In this document: piece by piece, positions 35,988 through 47,446 of the stretch
Layout of the letters: the number at the start of each line of letters is the position of its first letter
Numbering within the stretch: the first letter of the stretch is position 1
Assembly (NCBI GenBank): GCA_022836615.1
Contig: MU405216.1
Coordinates: 401,224-465,223, forward strand
DNA: 64,000 nt
Direction of reading: 5' to 3'
Source of the DNA: Annulohypoxylon bovei var. microspora
Taxonomy: Eukaryota; Ascomycota; Sordariomycetes; Xylariales; Hypoxylaceae
The notes under the pieces: model-generated
What the model was told of the DNA's origin: nothing
The model's input: only the letters and a program-made list of their open reading frames with translations
Databases searched by the model: none
Program-made: the position numbers and the translations under genes

Positions 35988-38037
35988 TATTTTTATTAAT
36001 TATTTTTTAATTAATAAAAGTTTTCGAAAAAACGTTTATTACGTTAAACGATAACTTAATATATAAACACCTTTTAAATAATAAACAACCAAAATTTTAT
36101 AACATTTATCGTCTTTTATTAATATAATTTAAATATATATAAACTTTTCGATAATTTCTTTAATAACTTTATAATTAATTTATTAAGTAACTTTAATTCG
36201 TTTTATGAAACCGAAAAAATAATTTTAATTAAGGATAAGTGTTTAATTTAGATTAACGAGTAAAAAGATTTTTTAATATATGTGGTTATATTAGATTTTT
36301 TCATTTCGGAAAACATAACACACTTCGAATTAAAAAAAAATAAATGTTTAAAAATTATGTTTTTAATTTTAATTAAAAAACGGCAACGTTTAATATAATG
36401 GTTTAATACGAGAAGGTTTAATGGGTTATATAATAATAAAGCTTTTATTTAAATTTTAATCGAAAAATTCGAAGATAAATAATCGATTTAAGCCGCCCAC
36501 CAAAACTTAGTTAAAATACGTTAAGGTACCTCCTAATACTTCGATAATTTCCTCGTCGATTTCGAAAATAAATTAATTTTAATTAACGGGTTAAATTAAA
36601 AAAAGAAAAATAAAATCGGTTATATTAATACAAGGTTAAATAATAAGTTAAAAAACGTTTTTATAGTAAAAAAGTTAAATAAAAAAAATTATAATAAATA
36701 AGTGGCTAAGGTTAATAACGTAACGGTTAAAATGGAAAGGGCACCGGATTATAAAAAAAAAAACAACCGTTTTATAACCACTTAATATAAAAGAACACTT
36801 GATTAAAAAGCCATTAACTTTATTAATACGGTAATTACTTAAAAATAAAAATTAAAGTTTAACGGGGACGGAAATACGGTTATAAATAAAATGAATTATA
36901 TAACTTTAACCGCCGCGATAATTATAACGATAAGTTAAGCAAGTAACTTACGTTAAAGTAATAATAACTTATTAAAAGCACGATGGAAATTAAATTAAAA
37001 GTTTAAAAAACTTAAAAAAAAAAGTAAATGTGTTTATTATATAAAAATAAAGTATTTTATAATAACCTGCCCGTCGTTTTAAACCGCATTTTAACCGAAC
37101 CGTAATAATAAAAACGGCATATTACGAATGGCTATTATAAAAGCTTAAAATAATCGGAATGTTAAAAATAATTACGAATTATTAAAATGTTTAAAAAACG
37201 AATAACCTTTAAGCGAAATCACGCTTAAAGGTTAATATTAAGATTTGTAAATATTAAAAAAACCTTAAATAAAATGTATACCACCTTTTTTTTAATTAAG
37301 ACTTTATTAAACGGATAAAAATTTATCGATATATTTATAAATTTAAGATATTTAATATATTTAACATTTAATAAAAAACTTATACGATAAGTAAAATTAC
37401 CGCGTATATTTATTTAAAAAAAAAAACTAAAATTAATTAAAAATAAGGAATTTTATACAATTAATACGTTTATATATGTGGAAATCGATATAAACGGTAA
37501 AAAAAAACGAATATAAGGTTATATTATTCCGAATTTCACATTCCTTTTAATATTAAAAAAACCGTAAATAAAATAAAACGACGTCATTTATAAAGTAAAA
37601 AAAAAGTCGATTAAAATAAATTTAAAGAAATATAACTTGGTAATATATAAAAAAGGTTAAAATATTATTTAAACACTTTATAATATTAAAATAAAATGCT
37701 TATAAATTAAGGAAATTAAACATGTAATAAGAAATATATTCTTAGCATTCGTGGTTTAAGAAAAAAAACGTTAATATAAAAAAAACGGTAAAAACGTTTA
37801 AGTTTTTAATATTATTATACGAAATATTAATATCGCATTAAAAAAAAAAAAAAAACTTATAATTAATTAAATCCGAGAAACGTTATTTAATGAATTAAAG
37901 GATCGGGTTAAAAACTTCTTAAATAATGAAAGTATAACGTTATTATTATTAAGGTTAAAGTTAAATATTAAAATTAACTTGTAAAAAAACGATTAAAGTA
38001 AAAAAAAAAAGGTTTTATGGGGGCCCTTGTATGGCAT

Positions 38038-38650
38038 GTTAAAAAAAGAACTTTTAGTGTTATAAAAAACCTTGATAAGTTTATTAAATAAAGGGTGGAT
38101 TAAGGTTAATAATTTATTAAAAAAAGCACCGATATTATTCGTAAAAAAACCAAAAAACAGTTTCCGATTTTATATGGATTATAAAGCCTTTAACGTTATT
38201 TTAACACGCAATTATTACTTGTTACCATTAATTAAAAAAACCTTATGATTTTTTTGTAAAATTAAGTGGTTAATTAAGGTCGACGTTAAAGTTATATTTT
38301 ATAAGTTATGAATAAAAAAAAAAGATAAATAAAAAACCGTTTTTCGTACCCGATTCGAGGCTTTTAAATGGTTAATTATATCTTTTAAACTATGTAGGGC
38401 GCTAACGGCGTTTTAACGTTATATTAATAAAACCTTGTTTGATTTTTTAAATAATTATTATTTAATATATGTGGATAATGTGGTAATTTATTTAAACGGG
38501 TTTCGTAAAAATTATATAAATAAAGTTAAAACGGTGTTAAAACATTTTAATAACATTAATTTAAAATTAAACTTCTTTAAGTGTTTTTTTATTATAAAGG
38601 AAATTAAATATTTAGGTTTTATCGTTATGGTGGGAAAAAAAAATTAAAGT
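38038..38650 (+). pseudogene. reverse transcriptase remnant of Y2
   Basis: A plus-strand frame retains ILFVKKP, RFYMDYKAFN, a KVDVK segment, RTRFEAFKWLI, then YLIYVDNVVIYLN and IKYLGFIV. These are the ordered Ty3/gypsy reverse transcriptase boxes. The catalytic YVDD is YVDN (GAT to AAT), and several Gln codons are stops, both RIP-type changes. Confidence 0.88.
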
Positions 38651-38879
38651 AAATTTCGATAAAATTATAATTATTAAAAGGTGGGAATTATTTACGAACG
38701 TATGGAGAGTTTATAACTTTTTAAGGTTCGCGAATTTTTATAAAACGTTTATTAAAGGATTTAATAAATTAATTACTTTTTTAACCACTTTAACGAAAAA
38801 AAAGGCCTTTTTTAAATGGGGGTAAAAAATAAACGCAACGTTTAAAAAATTAAAACATTTATTTATTACCGTATCGATT

Positions 38880-39310
38880 TTAATTTATTAAAACCTTAAT
38901 TAGGAAACGTATTTAAAAGCGGATTATTTAAAGTGGGTTTTAAAAGCTTACTTTTTATAAAAAGATTATAATAAAATATTAAAGCTTATGGTTTATTATT
39001 CGGTAAAATTACTACCAATTAAATGTAATTACGAAATATATAATAAAGAACTTTTAACGATCGTTAAATTAATAAAAATATAATAAAAAAAGTTATAAAG
39101 GATAATTAAACTTTTTACGATTTTTATAAACCATAAGAATTTAAAATATTTTATAATTACTTATAAATTAAATAAGCGTTAAGTACGTTAAAAATAAACC
39201 TTATCGGGATTTAACTTTATTATAAAATATCGGGTTAATAAAAAAATAAAATAACTTAATGCCTTATTAAAACGAGGTTAAAATATCCCGGTAAATTAAA
39301 AGAATAAAAA
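38880..39310 (+). pseudogene. RNase H remnant of Y2
   Basis: Following the reverse transcriptase, frames read YLKADSLKWVLKAY, MVYYSVKLLPIKCNYEIYNK, TIFINHKNLKYFI, LNKR and LSGFNFIIKYR. These match the order of gypsy RNase H motifs (Y.S.KL.P.E.NYEIYDKE, TDHKNL.YF, F.I.YR.G). Multiple stops interrupt it. Confidence 0.85.
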
Positions 39311-40859
39311 AGTGGTAAACCGTATATAACGTTTATTTAAATAAGAATAATTACCCTTAATAAAAACAACGATAATAAACATCCAAGTATTTTTAACAAA
39401 TATTATTAAAGTATTAAAAAGGGGGGTAATATCGGATTAAAACCTTATAACCATATTTATCGAAAAAAGAATCTTTTATAACGAGGATTTATAAACTTTA
39501 TGAAATTAAAAGGTCGTTAAAAATATAAACTTTAAGACGATTTATAAGATTATTAATAAAGGTAATCGTTATTTCCCGTTAATTTTTAAAAATTATAAAG
39601 TTTTAATTATTAAATATAACTTAAATAATAAAAAAACCATATCGTTTAAAAAACGAACGTAAATATCGGATTAAAAACCTTTTAAAACGATTATAATTTA
39701 AAATGTTTATGATTCTTACGTTATAAACCACTTAAGAAAAAATAATATTATCGTGATTATTTTAAAATCCTTTTATTAACCAATTATAAGATAAAATATA
39801 TAAAAGTTTTATAAAAACTATAATATTTACGACCGAACTTACGTTTAATAAACTTAATGAAAAAGGTTATTAAAACCTTTATTCATCCTTAATCGTTACT
39901 TTTTAAAGCTATTCATTAACTTTATAATAAAAATGTTAATAAAAAAAAAAAAAGATCCCCGGTATTTAATAATAATCACTTATTAATTATTAAAATAAGT
40001 TTTATTAAAAACGATGAATATTATGAAAGTTGAAACGTATGTTATAAAGCTTATATATATTTACGTTAAATATTATAATTTCTTCATAACGGTAATATTA
40101 AATTAAAGGAACAATTAAACGAACGCATTTTAAATAAAACTTTATAAATTAATAAAAATAATATAACATTTATCCATTACTTTTAACTTAAAAATTAATA
40201 AGTTTACGGAAAAAATAAATTAAAAAATATAAATATATTTGCGGTGTTTTTTAACTTATGCATAATTCAATTAATTAAAAATATTACTTATAATAATGGT
40301 AATAATTAATAATTGGAATATAATAATCGGGTTAAGCCTTTTTTATATAACGTATAAATACCATATACATTCGATCGAATAAATCGTTAATAAAACCCCA
40401 AGTAAATCATTTAAAGAATAATAAGCCGTAGATTTTATAATTAAAATCAAAGAAGTTAACGAATATACTTAAATTATTATAATTGTAATTTAAGAATATA
40501 TAAAACATATAATAAATTAATTTTAATTAAAAGGCTTTAAATATAAAGTAAACGATAAAATTTAATTAAACTTAAAAAACATCGTAATATTATAATTTAA
40601 AAAGAAACTTTTTTAATTATACGTAAAATATAAAATAATTAAAGTGATTAACCTTTATGTAATAAAATTAAATATACTTACGGGAATTTAACCACAATTC
40701 CACATTAAATTATTTAAACCAACAATTATAAACCCGTTATTATTTTAAGTATAAAATAATATTTAACCACCACTTCTTATTAATTAAAACAACGAAAACT
40801 TCGAATATATTATCGAAAAAATCTTACGATCGAAAAGTAAACGTAAAAAACAAAGCGTA

Positions 40860-41030
40860 TGTAAAATAATATTAATTAAATGGAAAGGTTATATAAAGCC
40901 GACGTGGAAGTCTTAAGAAGAATTAAAAAATATGGAGGTTTTAAAGATATTTTATTAACAATTCAAAGCAAGAAATGGGGTGAGCGAGGAAGCCTTTGCA
41001 ATTATAAGCTTTAAAAAACGGAGGAAAAAG
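40860..41030 (+). pseudogene. chromodomain remnant at the C-terminus of Y2 pol
   Basis: The frame reads IKWKGYIKPTWKS-stop-EELKN, then ...ARNGVSEEAFAIISFKKRRK up to the purine tract. W.GY....TWEP...L is the chromodomain core, placing Y in the chromovirus branch of Ty3/gypsy, whose integrases carry a chromodomain that can target histone-marked chromatin. Confidence 0.8.
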
Positions 41031-41034
41031 GTAT

Positions 41035-41347
41035 TATTATAAATCGAAAACCCGGAAAATTAATTAAAATAAAAATTAACGCAAGCTTACATCATGGTTA
41101 TAAACGCGATAAGCGTAAGTTTTTATAATAAAATTATTAATAACTTTAAATGGGTTATAAAAGTTATTAAAATACGTATAAAAGGGGGTTTTTACGTTAA
41201 TTAATTTAATTTATACTTTTAAGTATAAATATTATAATCTTAAGGATGAAAAGTTATTATTTTTCTTTTTTTTTTTTATTAATAAAAATAATCTTATTTT
41301 TAACCTTATATAATATAAATTTATCGTTATTTATGGGAATCGTTATA
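41035..41347 (+). repeat. right LTR of Y2
   Basis: 313 bp from tattataaatcgaaaacccg to gttata, followed by AAAGA, the second target duplication copy. Confidence 0.85.
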
Positions 41348-41352
41348 AAAGA

Positions 41353-44300
41353 TATAATTATAAATGGGGTAAATTATATAATTTTAATCGTTATAATAAT
41401 TATAATAATAAGTTAAGTAAATGGCTTGTGCCAAGGTAATAATAACTTATTAAAAATATAATAAAAATTAAATTAAAAGTTTAAAAAACTTAAAAAAGAA
41501 AGTAAATGTATTTATTACACGAAAATAAAACACTTTATAATAATTTACCCGTCGTTTCGAACCGCATTTTAACCGGACCGTAATAACGGAAATGGCACGC
41601 TATAAATGGTTACCATAAAAGTTTAAAATGATCGAAATATTAAAAATAATTATAAATTATTAAAATGCTTAAAAAACAAATAACTTTTAAACGAAATCGT
41701 ATTTAAAAGTTAATATTAAAATTTATAAATATTAAAAAAACTTTAAATAAAATGTATATTATTTTTTTTTTAATTAAGATTTTATTAAACGAATAAAAGT
41801 TTATTAATACGTTTATAAATTCGAGATATTTAATATATTTAACATTTAATAAAAAACTTATACGATAAATAAAATTACCGCATATATTTATTTAAAAGAA
41901 AAAGTTAAAATTAATTAAAAATAAGGAATTTTATACGATCGATACGTTTACATATACGAAAATCGATATAAATAATAAAAAGGAACGAATATAAGGTTAT
42001 ATTATCTTAAATTTCGCGTTCCTTTTAATATTAAAAAAACCATAAATAAAATAAAACAACGTTATTTATAAGGCGAAGAAAAGGTCGATTAAAATAAGTT
42101 TAAAGAAACGTTAATATAAAAAAAACGGCGAAAACGTTTAAGTTTTTAATGTTATTATATAAGATATTAACATCGTATTAAAAAAGAAAAAAAAGTTTAC
42201 GATTAATTAAATCCGAAAAACATTATTTAATAAATTAAAAAATTAAGCCGAAAACTTTTTAAATAACGAAAATATAACGTTACCACCATTAAAGCCAAAG
42301 TTAAACACCGAGGTTAACTTATAAAAAAATAATTAAAGTAAAAAAAAAAAAATCTTATAAAAACCTTTATATAACATATTAAAAAAAAAGCTTTTAATGT
42401 TACGAAAAACCTTAATAAGCTTATTAAATAAAAAGTAAATTAAAGTTAATAATTCATTAAAAAAAGCATTAATATTATTCGTAAAAAAATTAAAAAGTAA
42501 CTTCCGGTTTTATATAAATTATAAAACTTTTAACGTTATTTCGGCACGTAACCGTTACCCGTTACCATTAATTAAAGAAACTTTACGATCTTTTTATAAA
42601 GTTAAATAATTAACCAAAGTTAACGTTAAAGTTACATTTCATAAATTATAAATAAAAAAAAAAAAAAATAAAAAACCGCTTTTCGCACCTAATTTAAGGT
42701 TTTTAAATAATTAATCATATTTTTTAAATTATACGAAACGTTAATAACGTTTTAACGTTATATTAATAAAACTTTATCCGACCTTTTAAATGATTATTAT
42801 TTAACATATATAAATAACGTGGTAATTTATTTAAACAAGTTTCGTAAAAACCATATAAATAAAATTAAAACGGTGTTAAAACGTTTTAATAACGTTAATT
42901 TAAAGTTAAACTTTTTTAAATATTTTTTTACCGTAAAAGAAATTAAATATTTAAATTTTATTATTATAATAAAAAAAAAAATCAAAATAAACCCCGATAA
43001 AATTACAATCATTAAAAGGTAAAAACCATTCATAAATATATGAAAAATTCGCAGCTTTTTAAAATTCGCGAACTTTTATAAAACATTCATTAAAGGATTT
43101 AATAAATTAATTACCTTTTTAACCATTTTAATAAAAAAAAAAGCCCCCTTTAAGTGGGGGTAAAAAGTAAACGTAACATTCGAAAAATTAAAACATTTAT
43201 TTATTACCGTACCGATTTTAATTCATTAAAACCCCGATTAAAAAACATATTTAAAAGTAAATTATTTAAAATAAGTTTTAAAAGTTTATTTTTCATAAAA
43301 AAACCATAATAAAATATTAAAGCCCGTGGTTTACCATTTAATAAAATTATTACTAATTAAATATAATTACGAAATATACGATAAAAAGTTTTTAACGATC
43401 GTTAAATTAATAAAAGCATAATAAAAAAAGTTATAAAAAGTGGTTAAACTTTTTACGATCTTTATAAACCATAAAAACTTAAAATATTTCATAATTACCC
43501 GTAAATTAAATAAGCGTTAAATACGTTAAAAATAAACTTTATTAAAATTTAATTTCATTATAAAATATTAAACCGATAAAAAAACAAAATAACTTAATGC
43601 TTTATTAAAATAAAGTTAAAATATCCCGGTAAATTAAAAAAATAAAAAAGTGGTAAACCATATGTAACGCTTATTTAAATAAAAATAATTACCTTTAATA
43701 AAAATAATAATAATAAACATTTAAATGTTTTTAATAAATGTTATTAAAATGTTAAAAAAAGGGGTAACATTAAATTAAAGCCCCATAACCATACCCACTA
43801 AAAAAAGAATTTTTTATAATAAAAATTTATAAACTTTATAAAATTAAAAAATCGTTAAAAATATAAACTTTAAAACGATTTATAAAATTATTAATAAAAG
43901 TAATCGTTATTTCCTGTTAATTCTTAAAAATTATAAAATTTCGATCGTTAAATATAATTTAAACGATAAAAAAGCCGTATCGTTTAAAAAACGAACGTAA
44001 ATATTAAATTAAAAGCCTTTTAAAACGATTATAATTTAAAATATCCACGATTCCCACGTTATAAACCACTTAAAAAAAGATAATATTATCGCAATCGCTT
44101 TAAAATCTTTTTATTAATTAATTATAAAATAAAATATATAAAAGTTTTATAAAAATTATAATATTTATAATTAAGTTCACGTTTAATAAACTTAATAAAA
44201 AAAGTTATTAAAACTTTTACTTATTTTTAATCGTTATTTTTTAAAGCTATTTATCGATTTTATAATAAAAATGCCGGTAAAAAAAAAAAAAAACCCCCGG

Positions 44301-45371
44301 TATTTAATAATAATCATTTACCGGTTATTAAAATGAATTTTATTAAAAATAATAAATATTATAAAAGTTAAAACGTATATTATAAAGTTTATATACACCC
44401 ACGTTAAATATTATAACCTTTTTATAATAATAATATTAAACCGAAAAAATAATTAAACGAACGCATTTTGGATAAAACTTTATAAATTAATAAAAATAAT
44501 ATAACGTTTATTTATTATTTTTAATTTAAAAATTAATAAATTTATAAAAAAAATAAATTAAAAGGTATAAATATATTTACGATGTTTTTTAATTTACGTA
44601 TAATTTAATTAATTAAAAATATTACTTATAATAATAATAACGATTAATAATCGGAACATAATAACCGGGTTAAGCTTTTTTTATATAACGCATAAATATT
44701 ACATACATTTAATTAAATAAATCATTAATAAAGCCTTAAACAAATTATTTAAAAAATAATAAGCCGTAAACTTTATAATTAAAATTAAAAAGGTTAATAA
44801 ATACGTTTAAATTATTATAATTGTAATTTAAAAACGTATAAAACATATAATAAATTAATTTTAATTAAAGGCCTTAAATATAAAGTAAACGATAAGGTTT
44901 AATTAAATTTAAAAAACATCGTAATATTATAATTTAAAAAAAAAATTTTTTAATTACACGTAAAATATAAAATAACCAAAGTAATTAACCCTTATATAAT
45001 AAAATTAAACGTATTTACGAGAATTTAACCATAATTCCACACCGAATTATTTAAGTTAATAATTATAAACCCGTTATTATTTTAAATATAAAATAACGTT
45101 TAACCACCACCTTTTATTAATTAAAACAACGAAAACTTTAAATACATTGTCGAGAAAATCTTACGATCGGAAAGTAAGCGTAAAAAATAAGGCGTACATA
45201 AAATAATATTAATTAAATAAAAAGGTTACGTAAAATTAACGTAAAAGCCCCGAAAAAAATTAAAAAATATAAAGGTTTTAAAAACGTTTTATTAACGATT
45301 CGAAGCAAGAAATAAAATAAATAAAAAAGCCTTCGCAATTATAAGCTTTAAAAAACGAAGGAAAAAAATAT
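41353..45371 (+). pseudogene. pol half of Y1, RIP-inactivated
   Basis: Collinear with Y2 from about 36.9 to 41.0 kb. It includes a reverse transcriptase remnant around 42.4-43.0 kb whose catalytic box has decayed further (IYLNKFRKNHINKIKTVLKR follows it) and the same chromodomain-tail region near 45.2 kb. A segment present in Y2 between about 37.63 and 37.76 kb is missing here. No open frame exceeds a few tens of codons. Confidence 0.75.
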
Positions 45372-45683
45372 TATTATAAATCGAGGACTTAAAAAGTTAA
45401 TTAAAGTAAAAATTAACGTAAACTTACATTATAATTATAAATATAATAAATATAAATTTTTATAATAAAATTATTAATAACTTTAAGTAAATTATTAAAG
45501 TTATTAAAACATATATAAAAAAAGTTTCCACGTTAATTAACTTAATCCACATTTTTAAACATAAATATCGTAACTTTAAAAATAAAAGGTTATTACTTTT
45601 CTTTTTTTTTTTTATTAATGAAAATAACCTCATTTTTAACCTCATATAACATAAGTTTACCGTTATTTATAAGAACCGTTACA
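45372..45683 (+). repeat. right LTR of Y1
   Basis: 312 bp from tattataaatcgaggactta to cgttaca, followed by TATTA. Confidence 0.85.
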
Positions 45684-45688
45684 TATTA

Positions 45689-45805
45689 ACCACTTTTAAT
45701 AATAAAAATCTTTTCATTTTTTTATTTAATTATTATGTTTTATTTATAAATTACATATAATAAAACACGTAATAAAACATAAATAAAGCTTTTAATTTAT
45801 TAATA
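45689..45805 (-). repeat. right LTR of element X, right portion
   Basis: Remaining 117 bp of the right LTR (accacttttaataataaaaa... to ttattaata), preceded by the second TATTA copy at 45684-45688. The two pieces total 237 bp, the same as the left LTR. Confidence 0.85.
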
Positions 45806-45810
45806 AAAAT

Positions 45811-46143
45811 CATAAAAATCATTTTTATTTAAAAAAATTAATATATTTTTAAATCTTATGGTACTTACTTTAACTTAGCTTAATATATTTCCAGCCCGTG
45901 CATTTGTGAGCTTTACCTGTTTGGGAAATATCGTCCCAAAGTAAATTACTTTTTAAAATGATACCTCCCTATAACGATCCTAGTGCTGTGTTTCTTGGCA
46001 ATTGTTATGGACAGGTTTTACTGTACTTCCACTCGCTATCTCAGGAGGTCATCATGACGCTTCTAGAGTACACTCTGGCCACACTTGTTAACATTACCAT
46101 AATTACCGACTATCAATAGCTTCATACATATGCTTGTTCTATA
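45811..46143. other. boundary between RIP island and gene cluster
   Basis: About 330 bp in which composition changes from AT-rich to normal (around 45850-45900). It holds the 3' flank of the first UstYa-like gene; no gene or repeat recognised. Confidence 0.6.
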
Positions 46144-47016
46144 TCAACCCTCGAATTTCTCCGCGTCGTGCCCATCAGTATACCGAAACTTCTCACTCCA
46201 CTCAAACAGCTGCTTGAAATCCCGACACTGATGCACACTTCCAAAGCCATCCACGCCGTTACCCTGCGTGCCCCCGTCGAACGGAGAGCGGAAAGGCTCG
46301 AGGGCGCTGTCCGCGGCGCAGATGAGGCTTTCGCGGAGGTAGTCAAAGCAATGCAGAGAATGCGAGCCGTGCAGTGAATACGCATCCGCATATGTGAGTT
46401 CCCCGCTCAGGGCGCGGCGGAAGTCGGTGTAGATGAGAAACTGGAGACACTTAGAACGGGTAGGCCGCGTACGAGGTTATGGGAAAACATACGAGGCAGT
46501 GAAGTTGGTGGAATGCGGCGACGCAGAAGCGCCCTGAGCCGTCTGTGCTCATGTCTTGAAAGATGCGAGGGATATCTCCCGCGTCTTTGAGGTTGTCCAT
46601 GGAGACGTAGCCCATTCCCGCTAAGGTTCAATCAGTATCAGGTAGTTACGGCGAATCAAGGATGAGAACATACGAGGAAACAGCGACATCCACGCTTCAC
46701 GACTGGCATTCATATCCTTAGCATAATAGGCGGGCTCGCCGATATAGGTTCGAAGAACGCTTCCAAGCGGTGGAAGGTTCAAAGATGGAAGTAGCTCTTG
46801 TCGTGGTGGGCTTACACTGGAAGCGATGTGAAGTGTCGGGAGAATATTGTGCATAATAACTGTCCCTATGGCAGAAACTAAAGCACTGACTAAGGCGACG
46901 ACGACTATCAAGGATCGAGTCGTTCGGCTGCTCCTGTTATCGCGATGTGCTGTCCGTATAGCCTCATTTTCCTTAAGGAGGAAGGGCACTTCGTTCTCGG
47001 GGACTGACTCGAGCAT
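46144..47016 (-). CDS. UstYa-like (DUF3328) RiPP cyclisation protein 1
   Basis: Three exons on the minus strand, 46674-47016, 46493-46620 and 46144-46440, 255 residues; introns are 53 and 52 bp, both with GTATGT donors. The start at 47016 (MLESVPENEV) places the transmembrane helix at about 35-57, normal for the family; an ATG 102 bp upstream would add an atypical extension. UstYa hallmarks are present: GMGYVSM with an FP before it, then HQLHC at 152-156 and HSLHCFDYL at 184-190, the two HxxHC motifs needed for activity in UstYa. It ends FRYTDGHDAEKFEG, typical of the family. UstYa/UstYb proteins catalyse oxidative cyclisation of ustiloxin-type peptides; here the partner would be the precursor at 50782. 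Divergent from the next gene over a 430-bp shared promoter region. Confidence 0.9.
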
Positions 47017-47446
47017 TGTTCTGACTTGAGAATGAGGCGTATGGATGAGTATAAAGCGAGAGGATATTGAATCCCGCGCCGAAGGGGAGAACCATGAGTC
47101 TTGGAAAACTTTGATCATCCCTACACAGTCTCGTCTATCGCGGGGTAGGTGGAAATAGTTGGAATAAGCTTCCTGCGGCTTATGAGATAATTGTTCGGCC
47201 TATAGCCGAAGATAGTGGGTTGAGTAAGCCGCATGCATGCTGAGGTGTATGCACATGCCCTAATGTAGTGTACATACCTATAGACCTGCCTGTGAGAGTA
47301 TGCGAGGGATCGAACCATGTACCCTATGAAGCCGCGAGAGGAGGTCTTAAGCCAGAAGTGAGCTGCCCCGGGACGGTTCCCTCACTTCCCTCTTTGAATT
47401 TCATCTATCATACTACTTACTATCACTTTGTGCTTCACTTCCTGAA
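47017..47446. promoter_or_regulatory. divergent promoter region of UstYa-like genes 1 and 2
   Basis: 430 bp between two head-to-head genes of the cluster; must contain both promoters. No clear TATA box or palindromic factor site was recognised. Confidence 0.5.

Larger units (their letters stand above)
35675..41347 (+). mobile_element. Ty3/gypsy chromodomain-type retrotransposon Y2, nested within Y1
   Basis: The innermost and most complete element, 5673 bp, with 313-bp LTRs at 35675-35987 and 41035-41347. Flanks are AAAAA and AAAGA, a 5-bp target duplication differing by one RIP-type change; the Y1 sequence is continuous across the insertion when compared with Y2 itself. The plus-strand order is gag, reverse transcriptase, RNase H, an integrase-position segment and a chromodomain, followed by a purine-rich tract (aacggaggaaaaagg) just before the right LTR. 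Less degraded than X, consistent with later arrival, but still full of stops. Confidence 0.88.
34476..45683 (+). mobile_element. Ty3/gypsy chromodomain-type retrotransposon Y1, inserted in the right LTR of X, itself interrupted by Y2
   Basis: Bounded by 312-bp LTRs (34476-34787 and 45372-45683) and a perfect TATTA target duplication (34471-34475, 45684-45688). Its gag part (34788-35669) and pol part (41353-45371) are separated by Y2, a second copy of the same element. Without Y2 it is about 5.5 kb. LTR ends are TATTAC...GTTACA, from TGTTAC...GTTACA. Extensively RIP-mutated; no intact reading frame. Confidence 0.85.
28774..45805 (-). mobile_element. LTR retrotransposon X, Ty1/copia type, RIP-mutated, interrupted by nested elements
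   Basis: The outermost element. Its left LTR (28774-29010) and its right LTR (34356-34475 continued at 45689-45805) are both 237 bp once the insertion is removed. The target duplication AAAAT flanks it at 28769-28773 and 45806-45810. Excluding the insertion the element is about 5.8 kb. It reads on the minus strand: a gag-type zinc knuckle near the right end and a reverse transcriptase with a YMDN motif near the left end, followed by a copia-like INQFLGVRI-type segment. This domain order fits Ty1/copia, where the polymerase is last. Every part has stops and substitutions, so it cannot encode an active protein. Confidence 0.85.
28371..45870. other. AT-rich RIP island
   Basis: About 17.5 kb of very AT-rich DNA with TA-rich words, no intact gene, and remnants of retrotransposon proteins in which CAA codons have become TAA and GAT or TGT codons have become AAT or TAT. 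This C-to-T / G-to-A pattern on both strands is the signature of repeat-induced point mutation, the pre-meiotic silencing of duplicated DNA in Pezizomycotina. Composition returns to normal near 45850-45900. Most of the island is explained by the three nested LTR elements below; 28600-28768 is AT-rich DNA not assigned to an element. Confidence 0.92.

Noticed and set aside
34356..45805. Tandem array of LTR units formed by unequal crossing-over
   Set aside because: The gag-only left unit and the pol-only right unit join exactly at the flanks of Y2 with a 5-bp duplication, which fits nested insertion better than recombination.
28371..45870. AT-rich island as centromere or mitochondrial DNA insertion
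   Set aside because: Its content is explained by nested LTR elements with RIP changes; no mitochondrial genes or tRNAs were recognised, and centromere identity cannot be judged from sequence.
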